Shown here piece by piece: positions 8,476-17,497 of a stretch of DNA of 64,000 nucleotides. Both the position numbers and the translations under genes were made by a program. The notes under the pieces are model-generated. The model had not been told where the DNA came from, searched no databases, and saw nothing but the letters and a program-made list of their open reading frames with translations. The stretch lies in assembly GCA_040793985.1 (NCBI GenBank), contig JBFNJI010000003.1:186001-250000 (forward strand), written 5' to 3'. The DNA is from Thiodiazotropha sp040793985 (GTDB lineage: Bacteria > Pseudomonadota > Gammaproteobacteria > Chromatiales > Chromatiaceae). Numbering within the stretch: position 1 is the stretch's first letter; each line of letters opens with the position of its first letter.

Positions 8476-9930
8476 ATGCACAGTAAATCCATTGCCGAGC
8501 TGGGTACAGCCCTGCAGGCGGGTGAATTCACCAGTGTTGAGCTGACTCGTCATTTCATCGACCGTATCGAGCGCATGAATGGCGAACTCAATGCCCTGAT
8601 CACCCCCACACCGGAACAGGCACTGCTCGAGGCCGAGGCAGCAGACCGGGTGATTGAATCAGGAAAGGCGGGTCCCTTAACCGGTATTCCCCTGGTGCAG
8701 AAGGATATTTTCTGTACCAAGGGGGTAAAGACCAGCTGCGGCTCCAAGATGCTGGACAATTTCATCTCTCCCTACGACGCAACGGTGGTGGAGCGGCTGA
8801 AACAGGCCGGAGCGGTCTCCTTGGGCAAGGCGAATATGGATGAGTTCGCCATGGGTTCATCGAATGAGACCAGTTACTATGGCTCAGTGCGCAATCCCTG
8901 GGACAGGGAAAGGGTACCGGGTGGCTCCTCCGGTGGATCGGCTGCGGCCGTCGCCGCCAGAATGGCGGTGGCTGCCACCGGCACCGACACCGGTGGCTCG
9001 ATACGCCAGCCGGCGGCACTGTGCGGTATCACCGGTCTGAAGCCCACCTATGGCCGGGTCTCGCGCTACGGCATGATCGCATTCGCCTCCAGTCTCGATC
9101 AGGCCGGGCCGATGACACGCAGTGCCGAAGATGCCGCCCTGATGCTGCAGGCGATGGCGGGATTCGATCCCAAGGACTCGACCTGTGCCGATGAGCGCGT
9201 GCCCGACTATTCGGCATCCCTGAACGACTCCCTGCAGGGCTTGAAGATAGGGCTTCCACGGGAATATTTCGATCAAGGACTGGATAGCGCTGTCGCGGCA
9301 TCCGTCGAAGAGGCGATCGCTCTCTACAGGCAGCTTGGCGCGGAGATCATCGATGTCAGCCTGCCCAACACGGGCTTGGCGGTTCCGACCTACTATGTCG
9401 TGGCGCCGGCAGAGTGTTCTTCAAATCTCTCCCGTTTCGATGGCGTGCGTTTCGGCTATCGTTGCGAAGATCCCAGGGACCTGGAAGATCTCTATAAACG
9501 AACCCGGGGAGAGGGATTCGGCGCGGAGGTCAAACGTCGTATCCTGATCGGCACCTATGCATTGTCCGCGGGGTATTACGACGCCTACTATCTGAAAGCA
9601 CAGAAGACCAGGCACTTGATATCCGACGATTTCAAGCGCGCCTTTGAATCGGTGGACGTGATCATGGGGCCTACCGCCCCGACTACCGCCTTTGCGCTCG
9701 GCGAGAAGATGAATGATCCGGTGACCATGTACCTGAATGACATCTATACTATCGCCACCAATCTTGCGGGATTGCCGGGGATATCGATTCCGGTACGTAC
9801 GGTGAATGGACTGCCTGTGGGATTGCAGATCATCGGCAACTATTTCAACGAGGGAAAACTGCTGAATGTGGCGCACCGCCTTCAAGCAGAAACACAATGG
9901 CACCTTCAGGCACCTGAAGGCTTTGCATGA
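8476..9930 (+). CDS. gatA: Aspartyl/glutamyl-tRNA amidotransferase subunit A
   Basis: 484-residue amidase-signature enzyme that releases ammonia from glutamine for GatB. The amidase signature is present: catalytic Lys in PLVQKDIFCTKG, the Ser-rich GGSSGGSAAAVAA block and GTDTGGSIRQPAA. The start is taken as ATG at 8476 (MHSKSIAELG), matching the usual GatA N-terminus; an in-frame TTG at 8458 would add six residues and is less likely. It is the second gene of the operon, 71 bp after gatC. Confidence 0.97.
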   Translation: MHSKSIAELGTALQAGEFTSVELTRHFIDRIERMNGELNALITPTPEQALLEAEAADRVIESGKAGPLTGIPLVQKDIFCTKGVKTSCGSKMLDNFISPYDATVVERLKQAGAVSLGKANMDEFAMGSSNETSYYGSVRNPWDRERVPGGSSGGSAAAVAARMAVAATGTDTGGSIRQPAALCGITGLKPTYGRVSRYGMIAFASSLDQAGPMTRSAEDAALMLQAMAGFDPKDSTCADERVPDYSASLNDSLQGLKIGLPREYFDQGLDSAVAASVEEAIALYRQLGAEIIDVSLPNTGLAVPTYYVVAPAECSSNLSRFDGVRFGYRCEDPRDLEDLYKRTRGEGFGAEVKRRILIGTYALSAGYYDAYYLKAQKTRHLISDDFKRAFESVDVIMGPTAPTTAFALGEKMNDPVTMYLNDIYTIATNLAGLPGISIPVRTVNGLPVGLQIIGNYFNEGKLLNVAHRLQAETQWHLQAPEGFA

Positions 9931-9976
9931 GTCAATTGACCTAGGCATCAAATCAAGAGAGTTTTAGAGAACAGCT

Positions 9977-11410
9977 ATGCAGTGGGAAACCGTTATCGGG
10001 CTTGAGATTCATACCCAGCTGGCGACAAGGTCAAAGATCTTTTCCGGTGCTTCCACCGCCTATGGCGCCGAGGCGAATACCCAGGCCTGCATTGTCGACC
10101 TGGGATTTCCCGGTGTCCTGCCGGTGCTCAACGAGACAGCGGTGGATATGGCGCTGAAGTTCGGCATTGCGGTTAATGCTGAGATTGCGCCGCGGTCGGT
10201 GTTTGCCAGGAAGAACTACTTCTATCCCGATCTGCCCAAGGGTTACCAGATAAGCCAGTTCGAATTACCGATCGTTGGCAAGGGCTCGATCAACATAGAT
10301 CTCGATGATGGCACGCAAAAGGAGATTGGGATCACCCGGGCTCACCTCGAAGAGGATGCGGGAAAATCACTGCATGAGGATTTTCACGGCTTGAGTGGTA
10401 TCGACCTCAATCGTACCGGCACTCCGCTGCTGGAGATCGTCTCGGAACCGGACATGCGCTCTATCAGGGAGGCCGTGGCCTATGCCCGCAAGATACACCA
10501 GCTGGTGGTCTATCTCGGGATCTGCGATGGCAATATGCAGGAAGGCTCATTCAGGGTCGATGCCAATATCTCGATCCGCCCCCTTGGTCAGGAGGCTTTC
10601 GGCACGCGTACCGAATTGAAGAATCTCAACTCCTTCCGTTTCATGGAGCGTGCCCTGAACTACGAACTCGAGCGCCAGATCGACCTCATCGAGGGTGGTG
10701 GCGAGGTGGTCCAGGAGACCCGCCTCTACGATGCCGATCGGGACGAGACCCGTTCCATGCGCAGCAAGGAGGAGGCCAATGACTACCGTTACTTTCCCGA
10801 TCCCGATCTGCTGCCGGTGGAGATCGGTGAGGAGCGCTTGCAACGGGCGCGGCAGGATATGCCCGAACTTCCCGCTCAGAAACGACAGCGCTTTGAGGCT
10901 GACTACAAACTGAGTTCTGCGGATGCCCTGACGCTGACTCAGAGTCGGGCCCTGGCCGACTATTTTGAACAGGTTGTGGCAACTGGAGCCGACACCAAGA
11001 TGACAGCCAACTGGGTCACCGTTGAATTGGCGGGTGCATTGAACAAGGCAGGGCTCGAACTATCTCAATCACCCGTCAGCGCGAAACAACTCGGTGGCTT
11101 GTTGCGGCGTATCGCGGACGACACTATTTCCGGAAAGATTGCGAAACAGGTTTTTGAAGCAATCTGGAACGGCGAAGGCGATGCGGATAGCGTGATCGAG
11201 GCGAAGGGTTTGAAGCAGATCACCGACAGCAGTGAGATCGAGAAGATAATCGATGCGGTGATTGCCGACAATCCGAAACAGGTGGAGCAGTTCAGGGCCG
11301 GCAAGGACAAGCTGCTTGGTTTTTTTGTCGGGCAGGTGATGAAGCGGACCCAGGGCAAGGCCAATCCCGGGCAGGTGAACAAGATTTTGTTAACCAAGCT
11401 GAAAGGCTGA
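9977..11410 (+). CDS. gatB: Aspartyl/glutamyl-tRNA amidotransferase subunit B
   Basis: 477-residue kinase-like subunit that phosphorylates the misacylated tRNA and amidates it. N-terminal WETVIGLEIHTQL, the FYPDLPKGYQISQFE block, HLEEDAGKS and the DYRYFPDPDL motif identify it. The C-terminal tail (about 330-477) is the helical GatB/YqeY domain that binds tRNA. Full length for the family. Third gene of the operon, 46 bp after gatA. Confidence 0.97.
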   Translation: MQWETVIGLEIHTQLATRSKIFSGASTAYGAEANTQACIVDLGFPGVLPVLNETAVDMALKFGIAVNAEIAPRSVFARKNYFYPDLPKGYQISQFELPIVGKGSINIDLDDGTQKEIGITRAHLEEDAGKSLHEDFHGLSGIDLNRTGTPLLEIVSEPDMRSIREAVAYARKIHQLVVYLGICDGNMQEGSFRVDANISIRPLGQEAFGTRTELKNLNSFRFMERALNYELERQIDLIEGGGEVVQETRLYDADRDETRSMRSKEEANDYRYFPDPDLLPVEIGEERLQRARQDMPELPAQKRQRFEADYKLSSADALTLTQSRALADYFEQVVATGADTKMTANWVTVELAGALNKAGLELSQSPVSAKQLGGLLRRIADDTISGKIAKQVFEAIWNGEGDADSVIEAKGLKQITDSSEIEKIIDAVIADNPKQVEQFRAGKDKLLGFFVGQVMKRTQGKANPGQVNKILLTKLKG

Positions 11411-11480
11411 GGATCGGAACTATCCGGCGACTGCGATGATCAGCGATCTCTTCTTTTAATACGACAATGTGAGGCCGGTG

Positions 11481-13721
11481 ATGTACGGAGCTAGGTATGA
11501 GTGTATACGTTGGATTCTGTTTGCACTTACCTGGGTTCTTCCAGCTCTCGCATCGGCTGCTGTCTGGCGCGATATCCCTAACTCAGAGCAGGCGGCGAGG
11601 GCCGTAGATCCCGAACCTGTTTACTATCGACTGCTGCGGGCAGACATCTTGGCATTGAGGCAGAGGCTTTCCATGGCTCCTCTGCAGGAGACCACTTCTT
11701 CGGCGCTTGAGTTGGAACTGCCACTACCCTATGGATCGATGCAACGCTTCATGGTTGAAGAGTCGCCGGTGATGGCTGCGTCATTGGCGGTGCGGTATCC
11801 GGATATCCGCACCTTCAGGGTCAGGGGTATTGATGAGCCTGCCAGCAGCGGGCGCTTGGATCTTACACCCCAGGGCTTTCATGCCATGCTTACAACGCCT
11901 GCGGGTACGGTATTCATAGATCCGGATGGCGGGGGTGACTACCGCAGCTACTACAAACGGGATTATGCTGCTCTGCAGACGACAGTTCCCCCTCATGTCT
12001 GCATGCACCGGGAGAGTCACCGGTCGAGTGACCCTGTACCCGCCGGTACGTCACAACAACTTGCAAGCAGGAGTATCTCAGGTGCTCATCGCCGTATCTA
12101 TCGTCTCGCTGTGGCGGCTACCGGTGAGTACAGCGCCTATTTTGGTGGCAGTGTTGAAAATACCCTCGGGCAAATCGTAACCACCATCAACCGGGTGAAT
12201 CAGATTTACGGTCGTGATCTGGCGATACAGTTTCAATTGGTGGGGAACAACGACCGGATCATCTATACAGATCCAAACAGTGATCCCTACACGCATACAT
12301 CCGCCGCCATCGCGACCATGCTGCTCGAGAACCAGGGGCAACTCGACTTTACGCTGGGTGCGGACAATTACGATATCGGCATTCTATTCGGAATGGTCGG
12401 GGGTGGTCTCGCCAGTGTGGGTTCCGCATGTACCACATACAAGGCGCAGGCCTATACCGGCTCACCGAGACCAGACAACGATAGCTTTTACATCGATTTT
12501 GTCGCCCATGAACTGGGCCACCAACTGAATGCCTCTCACTCCTTCAACGGTACAACGGCGAATTGCAGTGGAATCAACAGGGTTGCCCAATCAGCGGTAG
12601 AGCCGGGCAGCGGCTCTACCATCATGGGCTATGCCGGCATCTGCGCTGAAGAGGATCTGCAGCCCAACTCCGACGCTACCTTTCATGCCCTGAGTATCCA
12701 GCAGATGAATGAATTCATCACCCTGGGCGCAGGTAATCAGTGTGGCCTGGTTACGGTGACAGGCAACAATGCCCCCACTGTTGATGCCGGTGTCACCGGA
12801 GAGGACAGCGCCTGGCTCATACCGGTGGAGACGCCGTTCATGTTGAGTGGAACGGCCGGTGATGTGGATGGAGACACTCTCTCCTTCCAGTGGGATCAGA
12901 TGGATCCTGGCGGAGTCGACGGGGCAACGGACGCGACGACCATCGGAACCGACCTCCCCGACGGCAGTAATCCGTTGTTCAGGTCATTTCTGCCAAAACG
13001 GACGCCACTGCGCTATTTCCCTCGATTGAGTCAATTACTGTCCAAGCAGAGTGATATTGGCGAAACACTGCCAGCGGTCTCGCGGACACTCAATTTCAGA
13101 CTGACCGTAAGAGATGGGGAGAGCGGTGTTGCCAGTGATGACATTGCGGTGCAGGTTGATGCCGACCAGGGACCGTTTCGCATAACCGGTGGTGAATTGA
13201 ATCAGCCAGCCGAGTTTGCCGGCGGTCTCACCCATAGCATTGAGTGGAATAGTGCCGGTACGCAATCGGGTTGTCCGTCAGTAGAGGTCTCGTTGCTCAG
13301 TCTGAGTCCTGAGACTCCTCCCACGACATATTGTGATCAGAGCGATGAGGGGTTCGAGTTGCTATTTTTAGGTACAGTTCCGAATAGCGGTGCAGCCAAC
13401 ATACTCTTGCCGGATGCAACGCTTGAAAATGCCCGTGTCATGCTTAGCTGTTCAGGCAATATCTTCTTTGCACTCTCTGATGCCACGATCAGCATTCAAG
13501 GCAGGGGCGCGAGCGTCGGTTACGGTTGCCGATCAGTTGATGGCGAGGACCTTGAACATGGAACGGTTTTCAATGACGCAGACAGTGCGGTCAAGTTCGA
13601 CAGTCCTGGCGGCGGCGGGCAAATAAGCTGGTTGTTATTGATGCTGGTCCTGGCAGTGTATTCTCGCAGCATCCGCTCACGCAAATCTTCTGCAATTGGC
13701 AATACTTCGTGCAATTCGTAG
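11481..13721 (+). CDS. Secreted reprolysin-type zinc metalloprotease with GlyGly-CTERM-like tail
   Basis: 746 residues. ATG at 11481 is chosen over the in-frame GTG at 11469 because GAGG lies 6 bp upstream. A signal peptide (IRWILFALTWVLPALASA) is followed by a propeptide-like region to about residue 200, then the metzincin domain. The zinc site is HELGHQLNASH (His343, Glu344, His347, His353), with a Met-turn candidate in IMGYAG. An Ig/PKD-like region follows (NAPTVDAG...). The extreme C-terminus has a Gly-run (SPGGGG), a hydrophobic helix (SWLLLMLVLAV) and basic residues (RSIRSRK). This is the layout of GlyGly-CTERM sorting signals processed by rhombosortase. The substrate is unknown. Confidence 0.87.
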   Translation: MYGARYECIRWILFALTWVLPALASAAVWRDIPNSEQAARAVDPEPVYYRLLRADILALRQRLSMAPLQETTSSALELELPLPYGSMQRFMVEESPVMAASLAVRYPDIRTFRVRGIDEPASSGRLDLTPQGFHAMLTTPAGTVFIDPDGGGDYRSYYKRDYAALQTTVPPHVCMHRESHRSSDPVPAGTSQQLASRSISGAHRRIYRLAVAATGEYSAYFGGSVENTLGQIVTTINRVNQIYGRDLAIQFQLVGNNDRIIYTDPNSDPYTHTSAAIATMLLENQGQLDFTLGADNYDIGILFGMVGGGLASVGSACTTYKAQAYTGSPRPDNDSFYIDFVAHELGHQLNASHSFNGTTANCSGINRVAQSAVEPGSGSTIMGYAGICAEEDLQPNSDATFHALSIQQMNEFITLGAGNQCGLVTVTGNNAPTVDAGVTGEDSAWLIPVETPFMLSGTAGDVDGDTLSFQWDQMDPGGVDGATDATTIGTDLPDGSNPLFRSFLPKRTPLRYFPRLSQLLSKQSDIGETLPAVSRTLNFRLTVRDGESGVASDDIAVQVDADQGPFRITGGELNQPAEFAGGLTHSIEWNSAGTQSGCPSVEVSLLSLSPETPPTTYCDQSDEGFELLFLGTVPNSGAANILLPDATLENARVMLSCSGNIFFALSDATISIQGRGASVGYGCRSVDGEDLEHGTVFNDADSAVKFDSPGGGGQISWLLLMLVLAVYSRSIRSRKSSAIGNTSCNS

Positions 13722-14047
13722 TTCGATGAACAATTCCAATAGATAAGCGGGAAGCGCTCCTCAATGGTTCAGTGGAATTGATGCTGGCGTCAACCTTCAA
13801 CCCCGATTTCTCTCTAATCTTAGCCTATTTTGTTGATAAGAAAATGGTCTTGGACAAGCGATTTTTCTTGGTGAATTGTTAGCCCCATGTGATGTCTGGG
13901 GTTGCCGGTGAAAAGGCATAAGGAGGTGTTTTCTCTTCTGCTGCTCCACGGGAGCCTGTGAGTCGCTCCCTTCCCGGTAGTGGCATTCTGGTCTGTACAG
14001 GTTGATGCGGCCCGCCACTTTGGATCATTGTCAGAGGAGGAGCAAGG
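13722..14047. other. Intergenic region before the porin pseudogene
   Basis: 326 bp with no credible gene. Its last bases carry a strong Shine-Dalgarno-like AGGAGGAG (14036-14042) that still precedes the ruined porin start. Confidence 0.5.
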
Positions 14048-15035
14048 ATTTCCAAGACAATAACTTTGTCGTGCCTAGTGGCGATCTCGGCACTCATCTG
14101 CATGTAAGCTGTATTTGCCGTAGGCTTACCCGCTGTTTCCAATGTTCATCAAGGCAAGGTATTGCCTGAGGCGGATGGCTTTTCTAACGCAATTACCACA
14201 GGCAAACCGGATATATGGTTACGCTTGCATCTACGATAACCAGCGTTGGCTTGGAAATACAATCTGACGACAGAACAATCAATCATTCGATGCATTTCGT
14301 ATTGACAAGAGTTCGCTCAGTAATCTCTCTTTCTAATATGCCTAAATCGATCGGGTAAACCGGCTTTTCGGTTACGACTCAGCATTCAGGAAATATGTAA
14401 TGAACAACTCCCATCTCATCAACGCCGCCTATAAGCTGCCGTTCGGTAAAATGAGTGGCTACGCCTATCTGCTGGATTTTGAGGACAACAGCCGCACACC
14501 CTTAACCGAAGGTGTCGGTGCTGGACCCGGAATCACCAATTTCGATTCGGATACCTGGGGTTGCGGTTTAGCGGTAAACATAGACTGCCTGACAACTTTA
14601 CCCTGTTGACCGAGCTGGAGTGAGCGAATCAGTATCGGAGCGGTGATGCTGTCCCAAGCCTGGATGACAACGACTATGTGAATGTGGAGATTGACGGCGC
14701 TTTCGATGTGGCCGGCAAGCCGATCATGGTGAAGTTTGGACAGGGGTATTACAGGGTAGCGGAGTCAACGCCTTGCAGACGCCCCTTGCGACTGTGCATG
14801 CATTCAACGGCTTGGCTGACAAGTTCGTCGGTGCGCCAGGAGGATCAGCTACACCTGCGGGGGGCTTAAGGATACAACTGTCGGTGGTGTCAGTGACTAT
14901 GGTGATGAGTGGTGGGTGCTGTTTGCCAAACCGTTCAACAAGCAGTGGTTGGGTGTGAACAAGTTCGCCAGTTTCGAGGATGGTGGCGATGGCTTCAGCT
15001 TCGATAGCGATAAGATTTGGATAATGCGCCAGTAG
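14048..15035 (+). pseudogene. Degraded outer-membrane porin (alginate-export-like) gene
   Basis: A porin gene can be read through several frames, but it is broken throughout. ATT at 14048 replaces the start behind an intact AGGAGGAG. A signal peptide SKTITLSCLVAISALIC is stopped by TAA at 14105. EADGFSNAITTGKPDIW then shifts frame near 14219 to YACIYDNQRWLGNTI, with TGA at 14265 where Trp is expected, and RQNNQSFDAFRIDKSSLSNLSF, with TAAs at 14334 and 14343. MNNSHLINAAYKLPFGKMSGY follows, then further shifts, a TGA at 14621, VNVEIDGAFDVAGKPIMVKFG, and finally LFAKPFNKQWLGVNKFASFE to a TAG at 15033. These blocks resemble the alginate-export-type porins of sulfur-oxidising gammaproteobacteria. 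At 988 bp it also appears to lack an internal segment. Non-functional. Confidence 0.85.
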
Positions 15036-15352
15036 CGCCTTAAATGATTGACAGAGAGCCGGCATCACCAGCCACTGGATACGGTTGGTGATGCTGCTAT
15101 ATAGCCAAAGGCAACTATTCAGTCATCACTAATATTGTAAGGCTGGTATATATTGTGCTTCTTGCGGTCGGTGTTCGTTGACAATTCGCATCTCTTTGCG
15201 AGTAGTCAGTGTAACCGGTCTGCAAGGAGTCGTGCCCGCTACGGCAGGGTCAAGTCCTTTGCTGTGCTTTGTCTGTAAAAAGCTGTTTTTATAGATATTC
15301 TTCCTGTATTTCCCCAGCGCATACAGTAGCTTGCGCTAATAATATCGTTTGT
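15036..15352. other. Intergenic region between porin pseudogene and cbiM control element
   Basis: No gene seen. It includes a 9-bp inverted repeat (GCATCACCA at 15062-15070 with TGGTGATGC at 15086-15094) soon after the pseudogene's stop, possibly its old terminator, without a T-tract. Confidence 0.4.
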
Positions 15353-15421
15353 ATAGCCAACTCCTATAGAGTTAATCGGAATTAGGTCTTGGACAAATAG
15401 GGGTGCCTGGTAAATAGTTTG
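15353..15421 (+). promoter_or_regulatory. Shared 69-bp LysR-type control element, copy 1 (upstream of cbiM)
   Basis: ATAG-N7-CTAT (15353-15367; flanking T and A make it TATAG-N7-CTATA), then 13 bp, ATTAGGTCTTGGACAA (15381-15396), 12 bp, and GGTAAATAGTTTG. The same layout with identical spacing occurs at 17301 and 20055. The box has T-N11-A LysR geometry and its centre lies about 32 bp upstream of the -35-like TTGGAC, as expected for a LysR recognition site near -65. The element ends 190 bp before the cbiM ATG, implying a long leader. Confidence 0.75.
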
Positions 15422-15611
15422 TCTTAACGATGGCCGACGCAGTATTTGGCGTTCGACCTGGCTGTGGCGGTTCATACTGATGACCTGTGAATCTTGTTTA
15501 ATGGATTGACGGAAGTGAATTGATTGATCCGGCATGCGTATCGCGTTGGGTGTTTCAAACGATGCTGGTTTCATTTGGCCAGATAAACCACTAAGTGATG
15601 AGGGGGTACAG

Positions 15612-16292
15612 ATGCACATTGAACCAGGCGTCGTAGAAGGCGCAAAATTAGCACTTAGCGTTATAACAGCAGCTGGTGCGGTGGCGTATGCGGTAAAAAC
15701 CACCCTGGGTACGGTCAAAGACGCCGGTTTCACTCAGCTTGCGGCTCGCAGTGTGATAACAACTCTCCTGGTATTCTGCTTCTTCCAGGTGTTACCTCAC
15801 TACCCAGTCGGTGTGTCGGAGGTTCATTTCATTCTTGGTGCCACGCTGTTCCTGATGTTCGGTGCAGGGGCGGCGGCTATTGGATTGGCCATGGGGCTGC
15901 TGATGCAAGGCCTGCTCTTTGCTCCGGCCGATTTACCGCAATACGGTATGAATGTTACTACTCTACTGGTGCCTCTGTTGTTGGTCGATGTACTCGCACG
16001 TCGCCTGATACCTGCGAAAACTGCGTACAAGGATATTAAGTACAAACAGGCATTGGCACTATCAACTGCCTATCAGGGTGGAGTAGTCGCTTGGGTTGCT
16101 TTCTGGGCCTTCTACGGAAACGGCTTCGGTGCCGAGAATATCGCTCAGGTGAGTTCGTTTAGTGCGGCATATATGATTGTCATTGTCGTTGAGCCTCTGC
16201 TGGATATGGCGATTCTGGCAATGACCAAATCGCTGCACCAACTCAGGGAGAGCAAGCTCTTCAACTCGCGTCTCTATCATTCAGCTATATAG
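15612..16292 (+). CDS. CbiM-type cobalt ECF transporter membrane subunit
   Basis: 226 residues from ATG at 15612 (MHIEPGVVEGAKLALS), a typical CbiM-like N-terminus; the conserved early His would serve metal binding once the N-terminus is threaded into the membrane protein. About six hydrophobic helices follow (VITTLLVFCFFQVL, FILGATLFLMFGAGAAAIGLA, TTLLVPLLLVDVLA and others). GGGGG lies upstream at a usable distance. An in-frame upstream start at 15534 is not favoured. No CbiN/CbiQ/CbiO partners are adjacent. Because the SCNase-type enzyme nearby is a cobalt enzyme and both genes share the same upstream element, cobalt supply for that enzyme is a reasonable inference. Confidence 0.82.
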   Translation: MHIEPGVVEGAKLALSVITAAGAVAYAVKTTLGTVKDAGFTQLAARSVITTLLVFCFFQVLPHYPVGVSEVHFILGATLFLMFGAGAAAIGLAMGLLMQGLLFAPADLPQYGMNVTTLLVPLLLVDVLARRLIPAKTAYKDIKYKQALALSTAYQGGVVAWVAFWAFYGNGFGAENIAQVSSFSAAYMIVIVVEPLLDMAILAMTKSLHQLRESKLFNSRLYHSAI

Positions 16293-16308
16293 CATAATGC
16301 GGATAAAT

Positions 16309-16342
16309 AGGGGTCTCCGTTCCTCGGGGGCCTCTTTTTTTT
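16309..16342 (+). terminator. Intrinsic terminator after cbiM
   Basis: Eleven-base arms (16309-16319 and 16325-16335, with wobble pairs) flank a 5-nt loop TTCCT, and an eight-T run ends at 16342. It starts 17 bp after the cbiM stop, so cbiM is its own transcription unit and the following methyltransferase needs a separate promoter or read-through. Confidence 0.85.
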
Positions 16343-16409
16343 GTCTGCCTGAAATGTGCTTTCGAAAGGATTGGCAAACTGAGGTGCGGATAATGCCGGA
16401 TGGGGGGAT

Positions 16410-17234
16410 ATGATGACTGCACGGGACCCTCATCGATTTGTCAACGAGCTTGATGATACCGCTATCAATCGCCTGATCGATAGGTTGGAGAGTCGCGCCA
16501 GGGATGGTGTGTTTACGAGACTGGTGGACAAATACACTGAAAAGCTGTTGGCTGCGAACCCAGCCAGGGTATTGGAGGTTGGTTGTGGTACGGGAGCGAT
16601 GATTCGTTCCTTTGCCCGATGCCGTGAGTTTACAGGTAAGGCGGTAGGCGTTGACCAGAGTCAGCAGTTTCTAGACGCGGCAGGTAACTTTGCAAGTCAG
16701 GAGAATCTAGAGGGGAAATTGGAGTTTCAACTCGGTGATGCACATCACCTGGATTTTCCGAATGCATGCTTCGATGTGGTCATAGCTAACACGCTTATCA
16801 GTCATGTTACAGAACCTACAAAAGTTCTTCGGGAGATGGCGCGTGTGGTGCGGGAGGGTGGTATCCTGGCCATTTTCGATGGTGACTATGCCTCCTTGAC
16901 TTACGCACATCCCGATCACGAATTCGGGGTCAGGATGGATCAGTCCCTCGCTGTGGCTTCGTTCAATAACCCCCGAATAATGCGCGATCTACCGGCGATC
17001 ATCGGTAGATATGGGCTTAAGCTCCATTCTGCATGGGGTGATGCGGTCGTCGAGATCGGCAAGGGAAGCTATTTCAAGTCATTTGCGGAAACCTATGCTC
17101 CCTATGTAGTAAACGCAGGGCTGATGACTTCACAGGAGGTTGATGGCTGGTTGTCGGCGCAGAGAGATGCAATGGATAGGGGTACATTCTTTGCGTGTTG
17201 TAACTATTATGCCTATTTGATGCATAGCAGCTGA
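16410..17234 (+). CDS. Class I SAM-dependent methyltransferase
   Basis: 274 residues. The SAM-binding motif I is VLEVGCGTGAMIRSF (about residues 51-65), with VGVDQSQQFLDAA as motif II, LGDAHHLDFP and DVVIANTLISHV as the next strands, then the post-motif LREMARVVREGGILAIFDGD. This places it among UbiE/Methyltransf_11 enzymes; the substrate cannot be told. Tandem ATGs at 16410 and 16413 follow GGGGGG; spacing slightly favours 16413. It sits between cbiM and the GlcF-like gene within the cobalt/thiocyanate island, but no copy of the shared element lies directly upstream, so membership of that regulon is uncertain. Confidence 0.85.
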   Translation: MMTARDPHRFVNELDDTAINRLIDRLESRARDGVFTRLVDKYTEKLLAANPARVLEVGCGTGAMIRSFARCREFTGKAVGVDQSQQFLDAAGNFASQENLEGKLEFQLGDAHHLDFPNACFDVVIANTLISHVTEPTKVLREMARVVREGGILAIFDGDYASLTYAHPDHEFGVRMDQSLAVASFNNPRIMRDLPAIIGRYGLKLHSAWGDAVVEIGKGSYFKSFAETYAPYVVNAGLMTSQEVDGWLSAQRDAMDRGTFFACCNYYAYLMHSS

Positions 17235-17300
17235 ATCTCTTTTGCTGTTCTGCTTGCCTACGCTGGGGCTATACCAGACCCAGCGGGGCTGGATTCATCT

Positions 17301-17369
17301 ATAGGAAAATATTATGGAAACGATACAAATTAGGTCTTTGACAAATAGCGAGAGACGGCAAATAGTATA
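17301..17369 (+). promoter_or_regulatory. Shared 69-bp LysR-type control element, copy 2 (upstream of GlcF-like gene)
   Basis: ATAG-N7-TTAT (17301-17315, one base off the perfect box), 13 bp, ATTAGGTCTTTGACAA (17329-17344), 12 bp, GGCAAATAGTATA. Spacing is identical to copies 1 and 3. It has the best -35-like hexamer of the three (TTTGAC). It ends 128 bp before the ATG of the GlcF-like gene. Confidence 0.7.
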
Positions 17370-17497
17370 ACTAACGACCCGTAGACTTGTTTCGTTACAA
17401 ATAAGGGTCATGCAAAGCTGTGGTCATGGCCATGCGCCGCGGGATTTAAACATAACTCTAACGATTACCGCACTGTAGCAGTGCTTGCAAACGTCCT

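Noticed and set aside
14265..14623. TGA read as Trp (recoding) in the porin
   Set aside because: TAA stops and several frame shifts occur in the same gene, and other genes use TGA as stop.
15421..15612. Cobalamin riboswitch in the cbiM leader
   Set aside because: No B12-box-like sequence was found, and the leader is not alike in sequence among the three element-bearing operons.
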